Under the pieces are notes generated by a model. That model saw nothing but the letters and a program-made list of their open reading frames with translations, was not told where the DNA came from and did not search any database. This document shows, piece by piece, positions 38,312 to 48,363 of a stretch of DNA of 64,000 nt. This stretch comes from Paramoeba atlantica. Taxonomy: Eukaryota; Discosea. The position numbers and the translations under genes are program-made. The first letter of the stretch is position 1. Each line of letters begins with the position of its first letter. The DNA lies in contig CDRNVI010000044.1 of the NCBI GenBank assembly GCA_977017575.1, positions 124,001-188,000 of the forward strand. Direction: 5' to 3'.

Positions 38312-41300
38312 ATGTCGTGGTTAAAGGCCGCTCACGTAATGTGCCACTTTTCAGGTTGCCTACATGACAATAGTAGAAGTCGTGACGCTATTGCGGAAAC
38401 AAGCGATTTATCACACAGCACACATGGATGCTTTTGGACAGAACAGCGTCACATCATCCTTATTGCACTTACAACGTGTATTTCAAATTCTATATTCAAC
38501 TTTACGGGTGTGAACGCACGCTCAATACATAGCTTGTCACGAAAATATTCACACGCCTATCACCTTCAATCATTTTTCAATTTTGCACAGAAATTTCATC
38601 AACCACTCTCAGTACGGGGCAGTGCCATTCAACACATTAAATCACAAAGATTTCATTATTCTTTAATCCCTTGTGGCAATCTAACGTTAGCCCTTGCTTC
38701 GAATTTCAAATCTCAGGCCGGAAAAGTGACATGCAGTGATGTTGGCTTAGAGAGATTTGTTTCGGAGTGGGACGAACATGAACCAAGTTCCGCTTTGTTT
38801 AGATGTGACCTCTATGCTGACGCAGGGGGGGCTGTTTTTCGAGATGAAAAGACTGGTTCGTGGTTGTGTGCTCTCCTCGCAACTAGACGCGTGTCAGCAC
38901 GCAGTGTTCCAATCTCACAAACCCCAGCGCAGTATTTCCTTAGTATCTTAAGTACTTGTAATATTGAACAAAATCGCAACCTCCTGCAGTCTTCCCGGCA
39001 CTCAACTGAAACACAAAAACCTTTCTGTACCTTTTTGCCCCCATTTCCGATTATCTTGCAAACCTACCACGTCCATCACTCACGGGTCCGATCCTTGCAA
39101 CATGTTGCTTCAACGCAGTGTTGTACCTCGAGTGCCCATGATGGGGAATCTTACAAAGACGGTGTTCTATGCGATACCTCGAAGCTTGCGGCAGGACTGC
39201 AAACATCTCGAAGAATGCAATCCCCTGACAAGCAGAGATATTTGGCTCCGTCACAAATCTCTGAAGACATGATTGATTATTCACATTTACGACTTACTCC
39301 AGTTTCTGACCCACGTCCATTAAATTTCGACCACTCTATTCGAGAAACTTCGCAGGCATGTAGGCTACTCATCCAATATAGTGCTCATCTACATGTGACA
39401 GAAAGGCTTCCTTTCAGTCAGAGCACTTTCGTAAGCGACAACCTCGATTTAGGAGATACTTCCGATGGGCACGCGAAAAGCCGTGATGAAGAGGAAACGT
39501 TTCCTGATATTGCTGCGTTTTATCTTGAACTTCAGGAAACTATTTTGCTACGTGCACGTTTTAGCACTTCTCGGAGTGTTTATAAAATCGAGTTCTTCAA
39601 CACCCGGACGGCAAAATCATATTCACACATCGTCATGCGAAATCACCATACATTACAACGACTTCTAATTGAGACTTCAAACTACCCAGTTTTACTCCTC
39701 TTGGCTGCGGACAGTGCGACTGAGACGACCATACGCAATCTCTTTTTAAAGGAAAAGCAACCCAAAAGTAGTGTACTGGATTTTTTTGTAGTCCACGGTC
39801 AGAAAAAGTTTGGCAAATTAGTATACACGCTATCTGCTACCGAGTGTCAATTGCTTCCGCTACCTACAGAATATGCAAACGCAGCTGCACCTTGCGCGAT
39901 GCCTTCGGACATTACGATTGGCAAGTATAGCAAACTTTGCGATACCTGGAACACATGGGTGGCACGATTTCAGACGGACCTGTCTCTAAAACGGTATCTA
40001 GTACATTGCCTAAGTCTTCAAATAATGCAAAAGAACGACTGCAAAAGAAGTCCGGTTCCTGACTATCATTTAGTGGACAATCATCAAGGGCATCTGACAA
40101 GCACTTACTCCACAGGATGTAATCCCCACATCCAACCTATGTTTTCGGCGCCTTTTTCCCAAGCCGAACTGCATTTGTCACTCTTGCCATCCGGTATTTT
40201 AAGTAAAATCAGTGGATACACATCTTCAGTAATACAACAGCCTTTCATTCAAATCGATAGCACATCAATGCAAAAGCGTGCTACTAGCCTTATTAAAGAT
40301 CAGTTACAAGATTGTTGGTGTTCTTTCAAAGAAAAGGGCTCTTGTGTTAGTGGAGCAAGGAAACGATTTTCTTCGTATTGGAGCGCTTTGAGTCAATTAC
40401 CTGAGAGACGTCAAAAAGAGGATTCGCTGAAAGACGCATACTTACGACGTGTGTGTTTTGTTTGGGTATCACACAGCTTTCGCCTTGGATTGTGGATTTA
40501 TCAATTTCCTGAAAAAGACCTCACACCAGCCGAGAATGAAACGTCTGGTTTTCTCAAGTCTATTCTCCCTATAGCGTTTTGGCTCAACAACAATTATTCA
40601 GGTGAAAGCTTTACTATGCACATGACACGTAATTCTTGTCTTCTTCATCAGCTTGGCGCGATTGGACAATCTGATTTTGAGTACTTCTGCTATAATATAG
40701 AAGATTTATTGGAAAACACTCTACAAATTGACTTACTTCAAGAAATCCTTGCAAATGTGGATGTCATTGTGGGGCACGATTGGACGAGAAAAGAGCGTAT
40801 CCCAAGTAAAATTCCGCCACGGGATGGCATAGAAAAAAGCGTGCATGATTCAGAGGTTTCTATATTAAAGCTCATTCTATCAAAGCTCTATTTTCGAATA
40901 CCGCCTCGGTTGTGGTGCATAAACTACGCAACACAAATACTATCCGGCCATTTATGCGCTGCACCGCTTCCTTTTTCGGGTATTTATCATAACGATCACA
41001 CCATCGGTCCGAAATTGGTCCCTTTAGAGGCACAGTTTCTTGTTGAAATTTTCTACCATCAAGTGTCCTGTGCAACCCAAGGTCAATGCCTCATTCATCT
41101 GTCTCAAATGATGCTGGGATTGTTCCTGAGTATTAGGATAGCGGGGAACGGTGTTCGTTGTCTGTATGAAAATGGGGAGCACACGAGAGCTTCGTCGATG
41201 CTAGCACTGGAAAAGGAGGTGAGGGATGAACAAATTAGTGCTGAAACATCTGCAAGTGAATTACTGAAAGATTCCGCGATATTTCCTGATCGTTTGCTTC

Positions 41301-44300
41301 CGCAGTTAAATTGGACTAATATCTCGCATATTCAAACCGTTCTGCTTGGTGGTGACTTAGTTCTTCAGGATACATCTTTATGTACTGAAAAAGCAGCAAA
41401 ACCTATTACAGAATATATCAAGGAGATGCCACAAGAGGAGCAAGTCTTTGAGAAACGTTCGTCAGAAAGTTTGGTGGCACAACAAGCTCTGGATATGGTT
41501 ATGCATTCGCTTACTTTGGCTGTGTGTCTTGGTTGTCTTGATCTAAAAAACATCATGCATTCGAGGTCTGGAGAGATACCAATTGTTCCGAAGACCACGC
41601 TTATGCCTATTCGCGTAAAGAATCCAAGAATACGTTTGAACAAATCATTTTGGAGAGAATACTTCCAGTCATATGCGAACACGCGAAGCATTTCAGCACC
41701 GGAGAATTTCCCAATTCCTTCAGGTTCACCATTTGAAAAGATGATAAAACGCCGTGAATTTGAATATGCACTCGCCAGGAAATTGCTTTACGACTCAGCA
41801 TTATCAAAATGTTCTTCAGGTCGGTCATGTAATTCAGCAGGTGATACGAAGTTAAATGAAATTATGGATTCCCCCACTATTTTAACAAGGTTTCCGTACG
41901 AAATTTTGATTATGGTCAGTAACGCAGACTCCTCAGTATTGATAAGTCTTAGCGAACACTTACCTGCCAGGAACATAGAGGAACGAATCGTTCTCTTTAA
42001 CGTTGCGACAAAAACCTTTTGCAACTGTGAGTCGGAGAATAGCATAAAGAAGTTTTTTCGAGTTTCGAATACGTCATCAACACAGAACGATACTCCCGAT
42101 TCACGCAACATGGAAGTGGCAGACAAGCAGATAATACTACCACGTAGTGCTCTGAGTCAAAAGAACGTACAGGACATTCTGCATTTATCGCCGTCTAAAA
42201 ACATAGACTCCATAAGCTCGAAGCTTCCTCCGACCGCTGTCATTCTTTCGTTTTTCCCCTGCCTAGCGGAAACCCTATTTTTTGATCGTTTTCCACAACT
42301 GCGAAACAGCTTGTCTCCACATTTACTCTTTGCTAATCTTCGACATTTCGTACAGTCACGTAGTTTCGCTGCTACATTGGGTGGCACGCATTCCTTCACG
42401 CTTTCTCCACCTTATAAATACAGCAATGCCACTGACTGTGTGGAAAATACAGAATCAGCCATTTCAGTAGCGAACGCGAAATGTAGTACGAACCATGATA
42501 CTCCGAGAACTTATAAAAGTCTTCAGGATGAAGCGGTTCATATTTGGAATTTCCTTTCAAGCCATCCTCCACATCTTATGCGTCATGATATTTGGGAGGC
42601 ATTAAGAACCGGATTTGATGTTAAGGAATGCCACAAAGTAAACACGTCTTGGCTTTTCAACACTGACAGGGTAGCCAGTTCACGTACCCTTTCCATATTC
42701 GTAGAGCTTGGAATTCATGTTTTTCTTGGCTTTCGTAAAGTACTTGTGCTTTCTCCGAATAGCGCAGTTAATCGCGAGTTAAAAGGTGGAAATAGCACAA
42801 TAGCTGGGACACCAACTAGACAAATTCATGAGGGACAAAAACTGGATAATGAGCCACTTAAGGAGACAAAAGAAAATTTAGTCGGTAAAGTACCTTTTTA
42901 TGTAGAATCAGTGGAATCTGACCCGATTATTAGTGATCGCTCAGCAGGACGTAATGATACGTCTTGTATTAAAGAGGGTGCACAAACAAGCGGGACTCAG
43001 ATCAACGACGCTCCCAAGAATGGATGTATCACGATATCGAAGGGCTATCTTACTCAATTATTGAAAAGCATAGGGAAGAATGGTCTCAACTTCCCAAAGA
43101 TCACTAAAAGTAATTTTAACAATGATATAGGCGTGTTTAATTCTTGCCTTGAACTGGAATCAGAAGGGTTATTGTTAGCTCATTACCTTGTTCATATTTT
43201 TCGCTGTGCTGGAACTGCAAAGCGCCTGTCAATAGTAAAATCCTGTTGTGTTTCTCAATCTGATGAATTTGCCTTGATCGCAGGACGCAATCTTGTTCGG
43301 GGGAACGTGAAATGGTTAAGCGTAGATTTTCGTTGCGGAAAACCGCAAGAAGGTGGACCCTTGAGCTGTTCCTCTCACCATTTAAGCGCGTATGAAAAGG
43401 ATCCTATTAGAAAAATATTTGCTCCTCGACCGAAAAGCAACGTTGAACATCTTGACGTAGGCCTTCACAAAACTCCTACGGGACTTTTAGCGGAGCTTCG
43501 AATCGACTTCGAATCTTTTAGGAAAATGGCATTAAGGATAATGTATTACACCATCTGTGTCATCTTACTACGCACGAGACATAACGCAGGGCTTATTACT
43601 TGTCCAGTATCATTGAGAATATGGAAAGAAACTATGGATTCGCTCAACTGCAGTGAAGAATTAACGCGTCAAGTCTATTTATTTCGAGCTCATTTACAGC
43701 AGTCTAGAGACCCGGAGACACGAGCTCATGGTACGCTCTACGTGGGAGAAGTTGCTATACCACCATCGGGGCAAAGATTTCGTTTCCGTGAAGAAATATA
43801 TCAAGAGTCGCGACAAGATTGTGAAAGTGGAGATTATGATAATGAGCGTAAATCTGAGAGAACGCCGTTCATATATTTTCATCGCCCACAATATCTTGAT
43901 GCATGCTTAAAAGGATTTCAAAACGAAATGTTTCTGATGCTTATGACGCGCATACATTCGCAAATTCAAAAACTTGCGAACTTGTCAAAGTCCACTTGTT
44001 TTCCTAATATTAAAATGATTTATGCATCCCAATTCGAAAGTGTGCACCAGGGAGCAGTGCGCAGTCCCATTATGTGGTTTGATACGAGTAGCAAAGATGA
44101 GTTAAAATCCTTAGTCGGAATTATTAAGGAAGCAGTGAATTACCTGGAACACTACGGCGAGTGGCTAAATGAAGTATATGGAATCGACCCTTCCGCTTTA
44201 TTCGATGAGTCGCAGCCTGAAGCGTTCCGCCCAAGTGCGACATTTAAAAACGGTGTAGGATGGAAACTTTCATATGGAGAAAACCTGTATGACACAATAC

Positions 44301-44314
44301 TATGGACCGATTAA
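38312..44314 (+). CDS. unidentified 2,000-residue protein
   Basis: A single frame of 2,000 codons with AT-balanced codon use like its neighbours, so surely a real gene. I do not recognise it. It has no P-loop, no zinc cluster, no obvious membrane helices and no tandem repeats. Leu- and His-rich helical stretches alternate with Ser/Thr-rich ones. Faint resemblances, none convincing: the last 300 residues (LKGFQNEMFLML, IKMIYASQF, LSYGENLYDTILWTD) recall the inactive C-terminal polymerase module of DNA polymerase epsilon. A middle stretch (ILPIAFWLNNN, then LLHQLG and a helical block) recalls a DIL-type domain. There is no polymerase active-site motif anywhere. The start at 38312 is the first ATG after stops in that frame. 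Confidence 0.88.
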   Translation: MSWLKAAHVMCHFSGCLHDNSRSRDAIAETSDLSHSTHGCFWTEQRHIILIALTTCISNSIFNFTGVNARSIHSLSRKYSHAYHLQSFFNFAQKFHQPLSVRGSAIQHIKSQRFHYSLIPCGNLTLALASNFKSQAGKVTCSDVGLERFVSEWDEHEPSSALFRCDLYADAGGAVFRDEKTGSWLCALLATRRVSARSVPISQTPAQYFLSILSTCNIEQNRNLLQSSRHSTETQKPFCTFLPPFPIILQTYHVHHSRVRSLQHVASTQCCTSSAHDGESYKDGVLCDTSKLAAGLQTSRRMQSPDKQRYLAPSQISEDMIDYSHLRLTPVSDPRPLNFDHSIRETSQACRLLIQYSAHLHVTERLPFSQSTFVSDNLDLGDTSDGHAKSRDEEETFPDIAAFYLELQETILLRARFSTSRSVYKIEFFNTRTAKSYSHIVMRNHHTLQRLLIETSNYPVLLLLAADSATETTIRNLFLKEKQPKSSVLDFFVVHGQKKFGKLVYTLSATECQLLPLPTEYANAAAPCAMPSDITIGKYSKLCDTWNTWVARFQTDLSLKRYLVHCLSLQIMQKNDCKRSPVPDYHLVDNHQGHLTSTYSTGCNPHIQPMFSAPFSQAELHLSLLPSGILSKISGYTSSVIQQPFIQIDSTSMQKRATSLIKDQLQDCWCSFKEKGSCVSGARKRFSSYWSALSQLPERRQKEDSLKDAYLRRVCFVWVSHSFRLGLWIYQFPEKDLTPAENETSGFLKSILPIAFWLNNNYSGESFTMHMTRNSCLLHQLGAIGQSDFEYFCYNIEDLLENTLQIDLLQEILANVDVIVGHDWTRKERIPSKIPPRDGIEKSVHDSEVSILKLILSKLYFRIPPRLWCINYATQILSGHLCAAPLPFSGIYHNDHTIGPKLVPLEAQFLVEIFYHQVSCATQGQCLIHLSQMMLGLFLSIRIAGNGVRCLYENGEHTRASSMLALEKEVRDEQISAETSASELLKDSAIFPDRLLPQLNWTNISHIQTVLLGGDLVLQDTSLCTEKAAKPITEYIKEMPQEEQVFEKRSSESLVAQQALDMVMHSLTLAVCLGCLDLKNIMHSRSGEIPIVPKTTLMPIRVKNPRIRLNKSFWREYFQSYANTRSISAPENFPIPSGSPFEKMIKRREFEYALARKLLYDSALSKCSSGRSCNSAGDTKLNEIMDSPTILTRFPYEILIMVSNADSSVLISLSEHLPARNIEERIVLFNVATKTFCNCESENSIKKFFRVSNTSSTQNDTPDSRNMEVADKQIILPRSALSQKNVQDILHLSPSKNIDSISSKLPPTAVILSFFPCLAETLFFDRFPQLRNSLSPHLLFANLRHFVQSRSFAATLGGTHSFTLSPPYKYSNATDCVENTESAISVANAKCSTNHDTPRTYKSLQDEAVHIWNFLSSHPPHLMRHDIWEALRTGFDVKECHKVNTSWLFNTDRVASSRTLSIFVELGIHVFLGFRKVLVLSPNSAVNRELKGGNSTIAGTPTRQIHEGQKLDNEPLKETKENLVGKVPFYVESVESDPIISDRSAGRNDTSCIKEGAQTSGTQINDAPKNGCITISKGYLTQLLKSIGKNGLNFPKITKSNFNNDIGVFNSCLELESEGLLLAHYLVHIFRCAGTAKRLSIVKSCCVSQSDEFALIAGRNLVRGNVKWLSVDFRCGKPQEGGPLSCSSHHLSAYEKDPIRKIFAPRPKSNVEHLDVGLHKTPTGLLAELRIDFESFRKMALRIMYYTICVILLRTRHNAGLITCPVSLRIWKETMDSLNCSEELTRQVYLFRAHLQQSRDPETRAHGTLYVGEVAIPPSGQRFRFREEIYQESRQDCESGDYDNERKSERTPFIYFHRPQYLDACLKGFQNEMFLMLMTRIHSQIQKLANLSKSTCFPNIKMIYASQFESVHQGAVRSPIMWFDTSSKDELKSLVGIIKEAVNYLEHYGEWLNEVYGIDPSALFDESQPEAFRPSATFKNGVGWKLSYGENLYDTILWTD

Positions 44315-44905
44315 GTTATTTCAACAATCACATTTACTATAACTCGCTTTCTGGATTTTTGGTTTTCTTTTTCTTTTTCTTTTTTAAACGTTTAAAAAAG
44401 AATATCTTGTTTGTAATATGATATTACAAACAATGATATCTTGTTTGTAAGTAATACATGTAAGAGCTTTTTTTTCCGAAGAAACTACTGAATGCGCTTA
44501 TTACCAAAGGTGTTTTTTATTGTTTTTCCTTTCTTACTCTTTTTGTACTAGTTTTTCCAGTGTTCTATACTGCATATTTATACGCTGACACGAGGTTTTC
44601 TTGCCATTTTATGGTTTTTATAAAGGAGTTTGTTTTAATATGCTTTTATTCGTTATGGGTATCTCACTTAGTTTTGAATAAAGTTTAATATCTTTGAACG
44701 ATTTTTTTGCATCTCACATTCACAAACTGGTGGAGCGTCCACACCTTTTGCTCCATGTAAAATTTATATGCAGGTATGCGATGCTGTAGTATTATTTTAC
44801 AGATCATACTCTCACGTTGAGACCACCCAGAGAATTAGCTTTTGAGCAGTTCTAATTACCTCGAGTCGTCGTTTTTTCAACACCCCTCTCTCCTCTACCT
44901 CCATT
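44315..44905. other. AT-rich intergenic with a small inverted/direct repeat
   Basis: At about 44400-44450 the word ATATCTTGTTTGTAA occurs twice, and TTTGTAATATGATATTACAAA is palindromic. An AATAAA signal lies at 44677-44682. The last 40 bases before the transporter start are pyrimidine-rich. No gene is supported. Confidence 0.45.
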
Positions 44906-46249
44906 ATGTCCGAGTCCGCAACCGTACACGTTCCTCTCCGTACGGAACACGTCAAACGCACTGGTACCGTCACCACCTCCATCAACACCATTCTGTGCAA
45001 CATCATAGGAGGTGCCATCCTTGCCCTTCCCGCCTCCCTCCACCATGCCTCCCTCGTATACGGTTGTCTTCTGATTCTCTATGTCGGCATCCTCAGCGGT
45101 GCGGCCCTTGTCGTACTCACGCGGCTTACCCATCACACCCAGGAGTGGTCCTATATTCGGTTATTTCGACATGCTTTCGAAAAGCATGCCCCTCCTGGGG
45201 AGGATAAAAACGACAACAATAACAAGACTAACAACAATACCCAAACCCGCAAATCCCTTCGATCTCGTTCCCTCCAATGGTTCATCCAGGCCATTGTGTT
45301 CTGGTACACCTTCGGGGTCTCCGTCTCCTTTGTGGTGATCATTGCGGACTCCATGCAACCCCTAGCCTCCTCCTGGATGAGACTCTCCGGGTTCTACGCC
45401 TCCGCCCCTTTCTGGATTCTCCTCAGCGCCCCTCTTCTTTTTGCCATCTCCTGTACCGAGCACATCTCCGAGCTTCACTGGTTCTCCTTCCTCTCCGTGG
45501 CCACGATGATTTATGTGGCCATTGGGGTCGCGATACGATATATTGGTGCGGCTGTGGGAATTCAACAAATTGTGCCTTCAGTAGCCCCGTTAAGGGTCGC
45601 TAATCCCTCGACCGATTTCTTCCAGGCCTTTCCCGTACTCACGGTAGCCTACGCGATGCATTATAACCTCCCGCAGCTGTATGCGGAGCTGGAAGATCGA
45701 CGACCCGCCACCATGTATAAAGCCATTCTACCCGCCATGGTGATTATTATGGCGCTCTATCTGCAGGTAGGGATTATGGGCTATTTACAGTTTGGACCTC
45801 AGACCCACACTCATGGAGGGGATATTCTATTTCTGTATGCAGAAAACGATATCCTGATGAATATTGGGCGGTTTTTAATGCTGTTTCACTTCGTGTTAGG
45901 GTACCCGATGGTCTCGATTGCGTGTCGTCGTACGGTGAATCTGCTGTTCTTTCATTGTGAAACGCAGAGTAATTTGTGGATACGGACAGCGCAGACTTTT
46001 CTGATTGTCGCGACCTCGTGTGCGTTGGCTGCGGTCGCTAGCGGGATCACGGAGGTCTTCGTATTTAACGGGGTACTGTTTGGTATTCCGTTGGTGATGA
46101 TTATCCCGGCGTGGATGTACTGGAGAGTGTTCCGAGAGAGTATGCGTTTATGGGAAAAGGCAGGGATCCTGCTTCTGGGCATATCAGGGTGTTTTTTCGC
46201 AATCTGTGGGTTTGTCGTTCAGCTACGACAGACCATTTTGAAGGAATAG
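44906..46249 (+). CDS. amino-acid transporter, AAAP/SLC38-like (paralogue 1)
   Basis: This 447-residue integral membrane protein belongs to the amino acid/auxin permease family, with about eleven membrane helices. The first helix carries the family-type glycine block NIIGGAILALPAS. Further helices follow (LLILYVGILSGAALVVL, IVFWYTFGVSVSFVVIIADS, and a final ISGCFFAICGFVVQL). It probably moves neutral amino acids across the plasma membrane or an internal membrane with protons or sodium; the substrate cannot be read. It is the first of three tandem paralogues on the + strand, separated from the next by a Merlin transposon. Its N-terminus is the shortest of the three. C-rich early, G-rich late on the coding strand. 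Confidence 0.92.
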   Translation: MSESATVHVPLRTEHVKRTGTVTTSINTILCNIIGGAILALPASLHHASLVYGCLLILYVGILSGAALVVLTRLTHHTQEWSYIRLFRHAFEKHAPPGEDKNDNNNKTNNNTQTRKSLRSRSLQWFIQAIVFWYTFGVSVSFVVIIADSMQPLASSWMRLSGFYASAPFWILLSAPLLFAISCTEHISELHWFSFLSVATMIYVAIGVAIRYIGAAVGIQQIVPSVAPLRVANPSTDFFQAFPVLTVAYAMHYNLPQLYAELEDRRPATMYKAILPAMVIIMALYLQVGIMGYLQFGPQTHTHGGDILFLYAENDILMNIGRFLMLFHFVLGYPMVSIACRRTVNLLFFHCETQSNLWIRTAQTFLIVATSCALAAVASGITEVFVFNGVLFGIPLVMIIPAWMYWRVFRESMRLWEKAGILLLGISGCFFAICGFVVQLRQTILKE

Positions 46250-46957
46250 TTCTTTACACAATAGTTTAGGTTAGCAAAGTTGGAGTGATCAAAGCATGGT
46301 GACATCATTATTTAGTTAAAAAAGGCGTAGTTTTATGAAAGAATTTGTTTTGCTCGTTCATCCTATAAATCCACCGAATGGAAAGTAACCCCACTCTTAT
46401 TTGACAATGTGCCCGTTTCGGATAATTCTTGTTGCATTTTTCAGATCTCAAGGTGTCGTAACTTTCCTTTGTTCAGTATACCGCTTGTACTGCATTGAAT
46501 ACATGTCCACTTGCGTCACATAATTTGCGCCTAAGTCTGAGGCAGTCACACCATCATCATTTGGCCTGTAAAAGGATAATCCCCATTTCTCGTGCCCATT
46601 GTAGAACATCTTGAGGTACGTAAGAACTACAGTAAGTCTGAAAACTTAAGTTAGGAACGTACATGTATATCTGTATGTCTGTTAGGAACGTACATGTATA
46701 TCTTTAGTTAGGAACGTTTGCATGAGAATGCATGCCGCCTTACCGCCCGCTACCTATCAGACTTAGAGGGTTGAAACTAGGTGAGAGTGCCTGGGAGCGC
46801 TCCTCATCTTTTTTGCCGGTCTTCCACTGTGGCTAAAAGAGTTCATCTGCACTCCAAAAAATACACCAAAAAACAAATTTTGTTTTCATAAAAAGTAACA
46901 ACTCTGTAAAAAGTACAGTGTAGTTAGCGTTATTTGTTCACCTCGGATTTCCCATTC
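46250..46957. other. intergenic with a 31-bp tandem word
   Basis: The word TTAGGAACGTACATGTATAT occurs at about 46651 and 46682 (31-bp period), with a third partial copy at about 46708. Otherwise no feature. The Merlin target duplication follows at 46958. Confidence 0.5.
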
Positions 46958-46965
46958 GATATTTG

Positions 46966-48206
46966 GGTTAAAGTAAAGAAAAATTCGCCTTTTTTAAAAA
47001 AAAAGGTTTATGTCGGTAAAGCAAATTAAGTATGCTTATATTGTTTTCATAAGTAAAAAATCGCCACGACTTCGCACTCTTCACTTTTATTACTTCCTCA
47101 ACTTTCTTTCTTGGACTCTTAGATATGAACACAATCACAAAAATCATGAATGTCTTCAAACATTCTTAGCAGAACATCATTCCCGTTCACCTTCAACTTC
47201 CCGTTACACTTCTCCGCCAAAGAGCGTACCCGGTGACACCGCTTCTCCGCCTTTCTCCCGAGAACACTTCCCTCGCGTTTCAAAGCTTTCTTAACGAGAG
47301 AGTTAGCTCCCTCTACCGTGTTTGTGTGAACACTCCCCGAGGTCACCCATTCCCGGCGGTGAACCACACTTTCCCACTTGTACTGCCCGTTTAGCTGTAG
47401 GTTATGTCGAGTCGAGTCAGTCCAGATCTTAGTGCGTGGACCTGCAGCTAAGGTCGTTATACCTGGAAGTAGTGAATCTGCACTACGATCAGGGACGATT
47501 TCCATAAAAATGTTTCGTAATTTATTGTCCCTAGTTGTTTCAACAATGGTTTGAGCCAGCTGGGTTCCTGCCTGTCGCACCCGCCTGGCATGGTTGTTCC
47601 CACCTCGCTTTCGTACCGAGAAAAAAGTTTCGTCGCACTGCATGGAATTAACAGTGCCGCGCCGTCGAATCTTCCGACGAACGTGAGCGGTGCTCATGAT
47701 CGCATCAATCTTTTGCTTAAGGCTGACAATAATTTGATGGCTTAGGTCGGTCTCTGCCTCGGAAACCGGGTGAGCTTCGCCACGAGAGTACAGCAGGATG
47801 AACTGCAGAGTTTGTCTTGCACTTTTTTTCGCCTTCCCAGTCAAAAGAGGCCCCATGGCACCGTATCTACCCTTGCACTTCTTAGTACAGTGCCACGCAC
47901 CACCCTCTAATTCCATTTCTTTTGGTGATGAATGTGCCCGTTTTCCACAGACAACCCTTCTCGCGACAAGCCCGTGGCTTCGAAGCCACTGCTCGCACTG
48001 TGCTTCGGTCCAGCGTGATATACGGCTGAGGGTGAACTTTTTTCGACAAGCAAACCCCCGACACCCCTGGCATACCATGGAAAATAACGGAAAAAGGGTG
48101 TAAAATAGTCATACAGTATATGTACATGTAGATAATGTCTTTTTGTTGAAAAGGAAAATGTCAAGCTAAAAAGTCATAAAAAAGCGAATTTTCCTTTACT
48201 TTCACC
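46966..48206 (-). mobile_element. complete Merlin DNA transposon
   Basis: The element is 1,241 bp. The left end GGTTAAAGTAAAGAAAAATT and the right end, read inward as GGTGAAAGTAAAGGAAAATT, form terminal inverted repeats of about 30 bp. It is flanked by an 8-bp target duplication, GATATTTG, at 46958-46965 and 48207-48214, as expected of Merlin elements. It contains one uninterrupted transposase gene on the minus strand. Exact target duplication and open frame indicate a recent insertion. It sits between the first and second transporter paralogues and does not touch either coding region. Confidence 0.93.
47119..48078 (-). CDS. Merlin (IS1595/ISXO2-like) transposase
   Basis: This 319-residue transposase has a Cys-containing N-terminal zinc-ribbon-like part (C44, C64, C68 in WHCTKKC) and a DDE core: D149 (MQCDETFF), D221 (KIWTDS) and E256 (VHTNTVEGANSLVKK). 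The SVHTNTVEG block is typical of the Merlin and bacterial ISXO2-like group, which end with HTNxIE. No stop interrupts it. The ATG lies at 48078 reading leftward, 129 bases inside the right end of the element. Activity is inferred from integrity only. Confidence 0.92.
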   Translation of the reverse strand: MVCQGCRGFACRKKFTLSRISRWTEAQCEQWLRSHGLVARRVVCGKRAHSSPKEMELEGGAWHCTKKCKGRYGAMGPLLTGKAKKSARQTLQFILLYSRGEAHPVSEAETDLSHQIIVSLKQKIDAIMSTAHVRRKIRRRGTVNSMQCDETFFSVRKRGGNNHARRVRQAGTQLAQTIVETTRDNKLRNIFMEIVPDRSADSLLPGITTLAAGPRTKIWTDSTRHNLQLNGQYKWESVVHRREWVTSGSVHTNTVEGANSLVKKALKREGSVLGRKAEKRCHRVRSLAEKCNGKLKVNGNDVLLRMFEDIHDFCDCVHI

Positions 48207-48363
48207 GATATTTGCATGAGTCTTGTACCTGAATTCATTGTAAATATTTTCCAGAAAAAAATCAACATTGTCAAGCTTCATTTATGGACGCAAGTCTTTA
48301 GACCACTTCACTATTGCTCCGTAACTCTTCAAATTTCCCGCTCCGTAATTATTCAACTCAGAA

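Noticed and set aside
38312-44314. Naming the 2,000-residue protein DNA polymerase epsilon
   Set aside because: Only faint similarity near the C-terminus is visible, and no polymerase or exonuclease active-site motifs are present.
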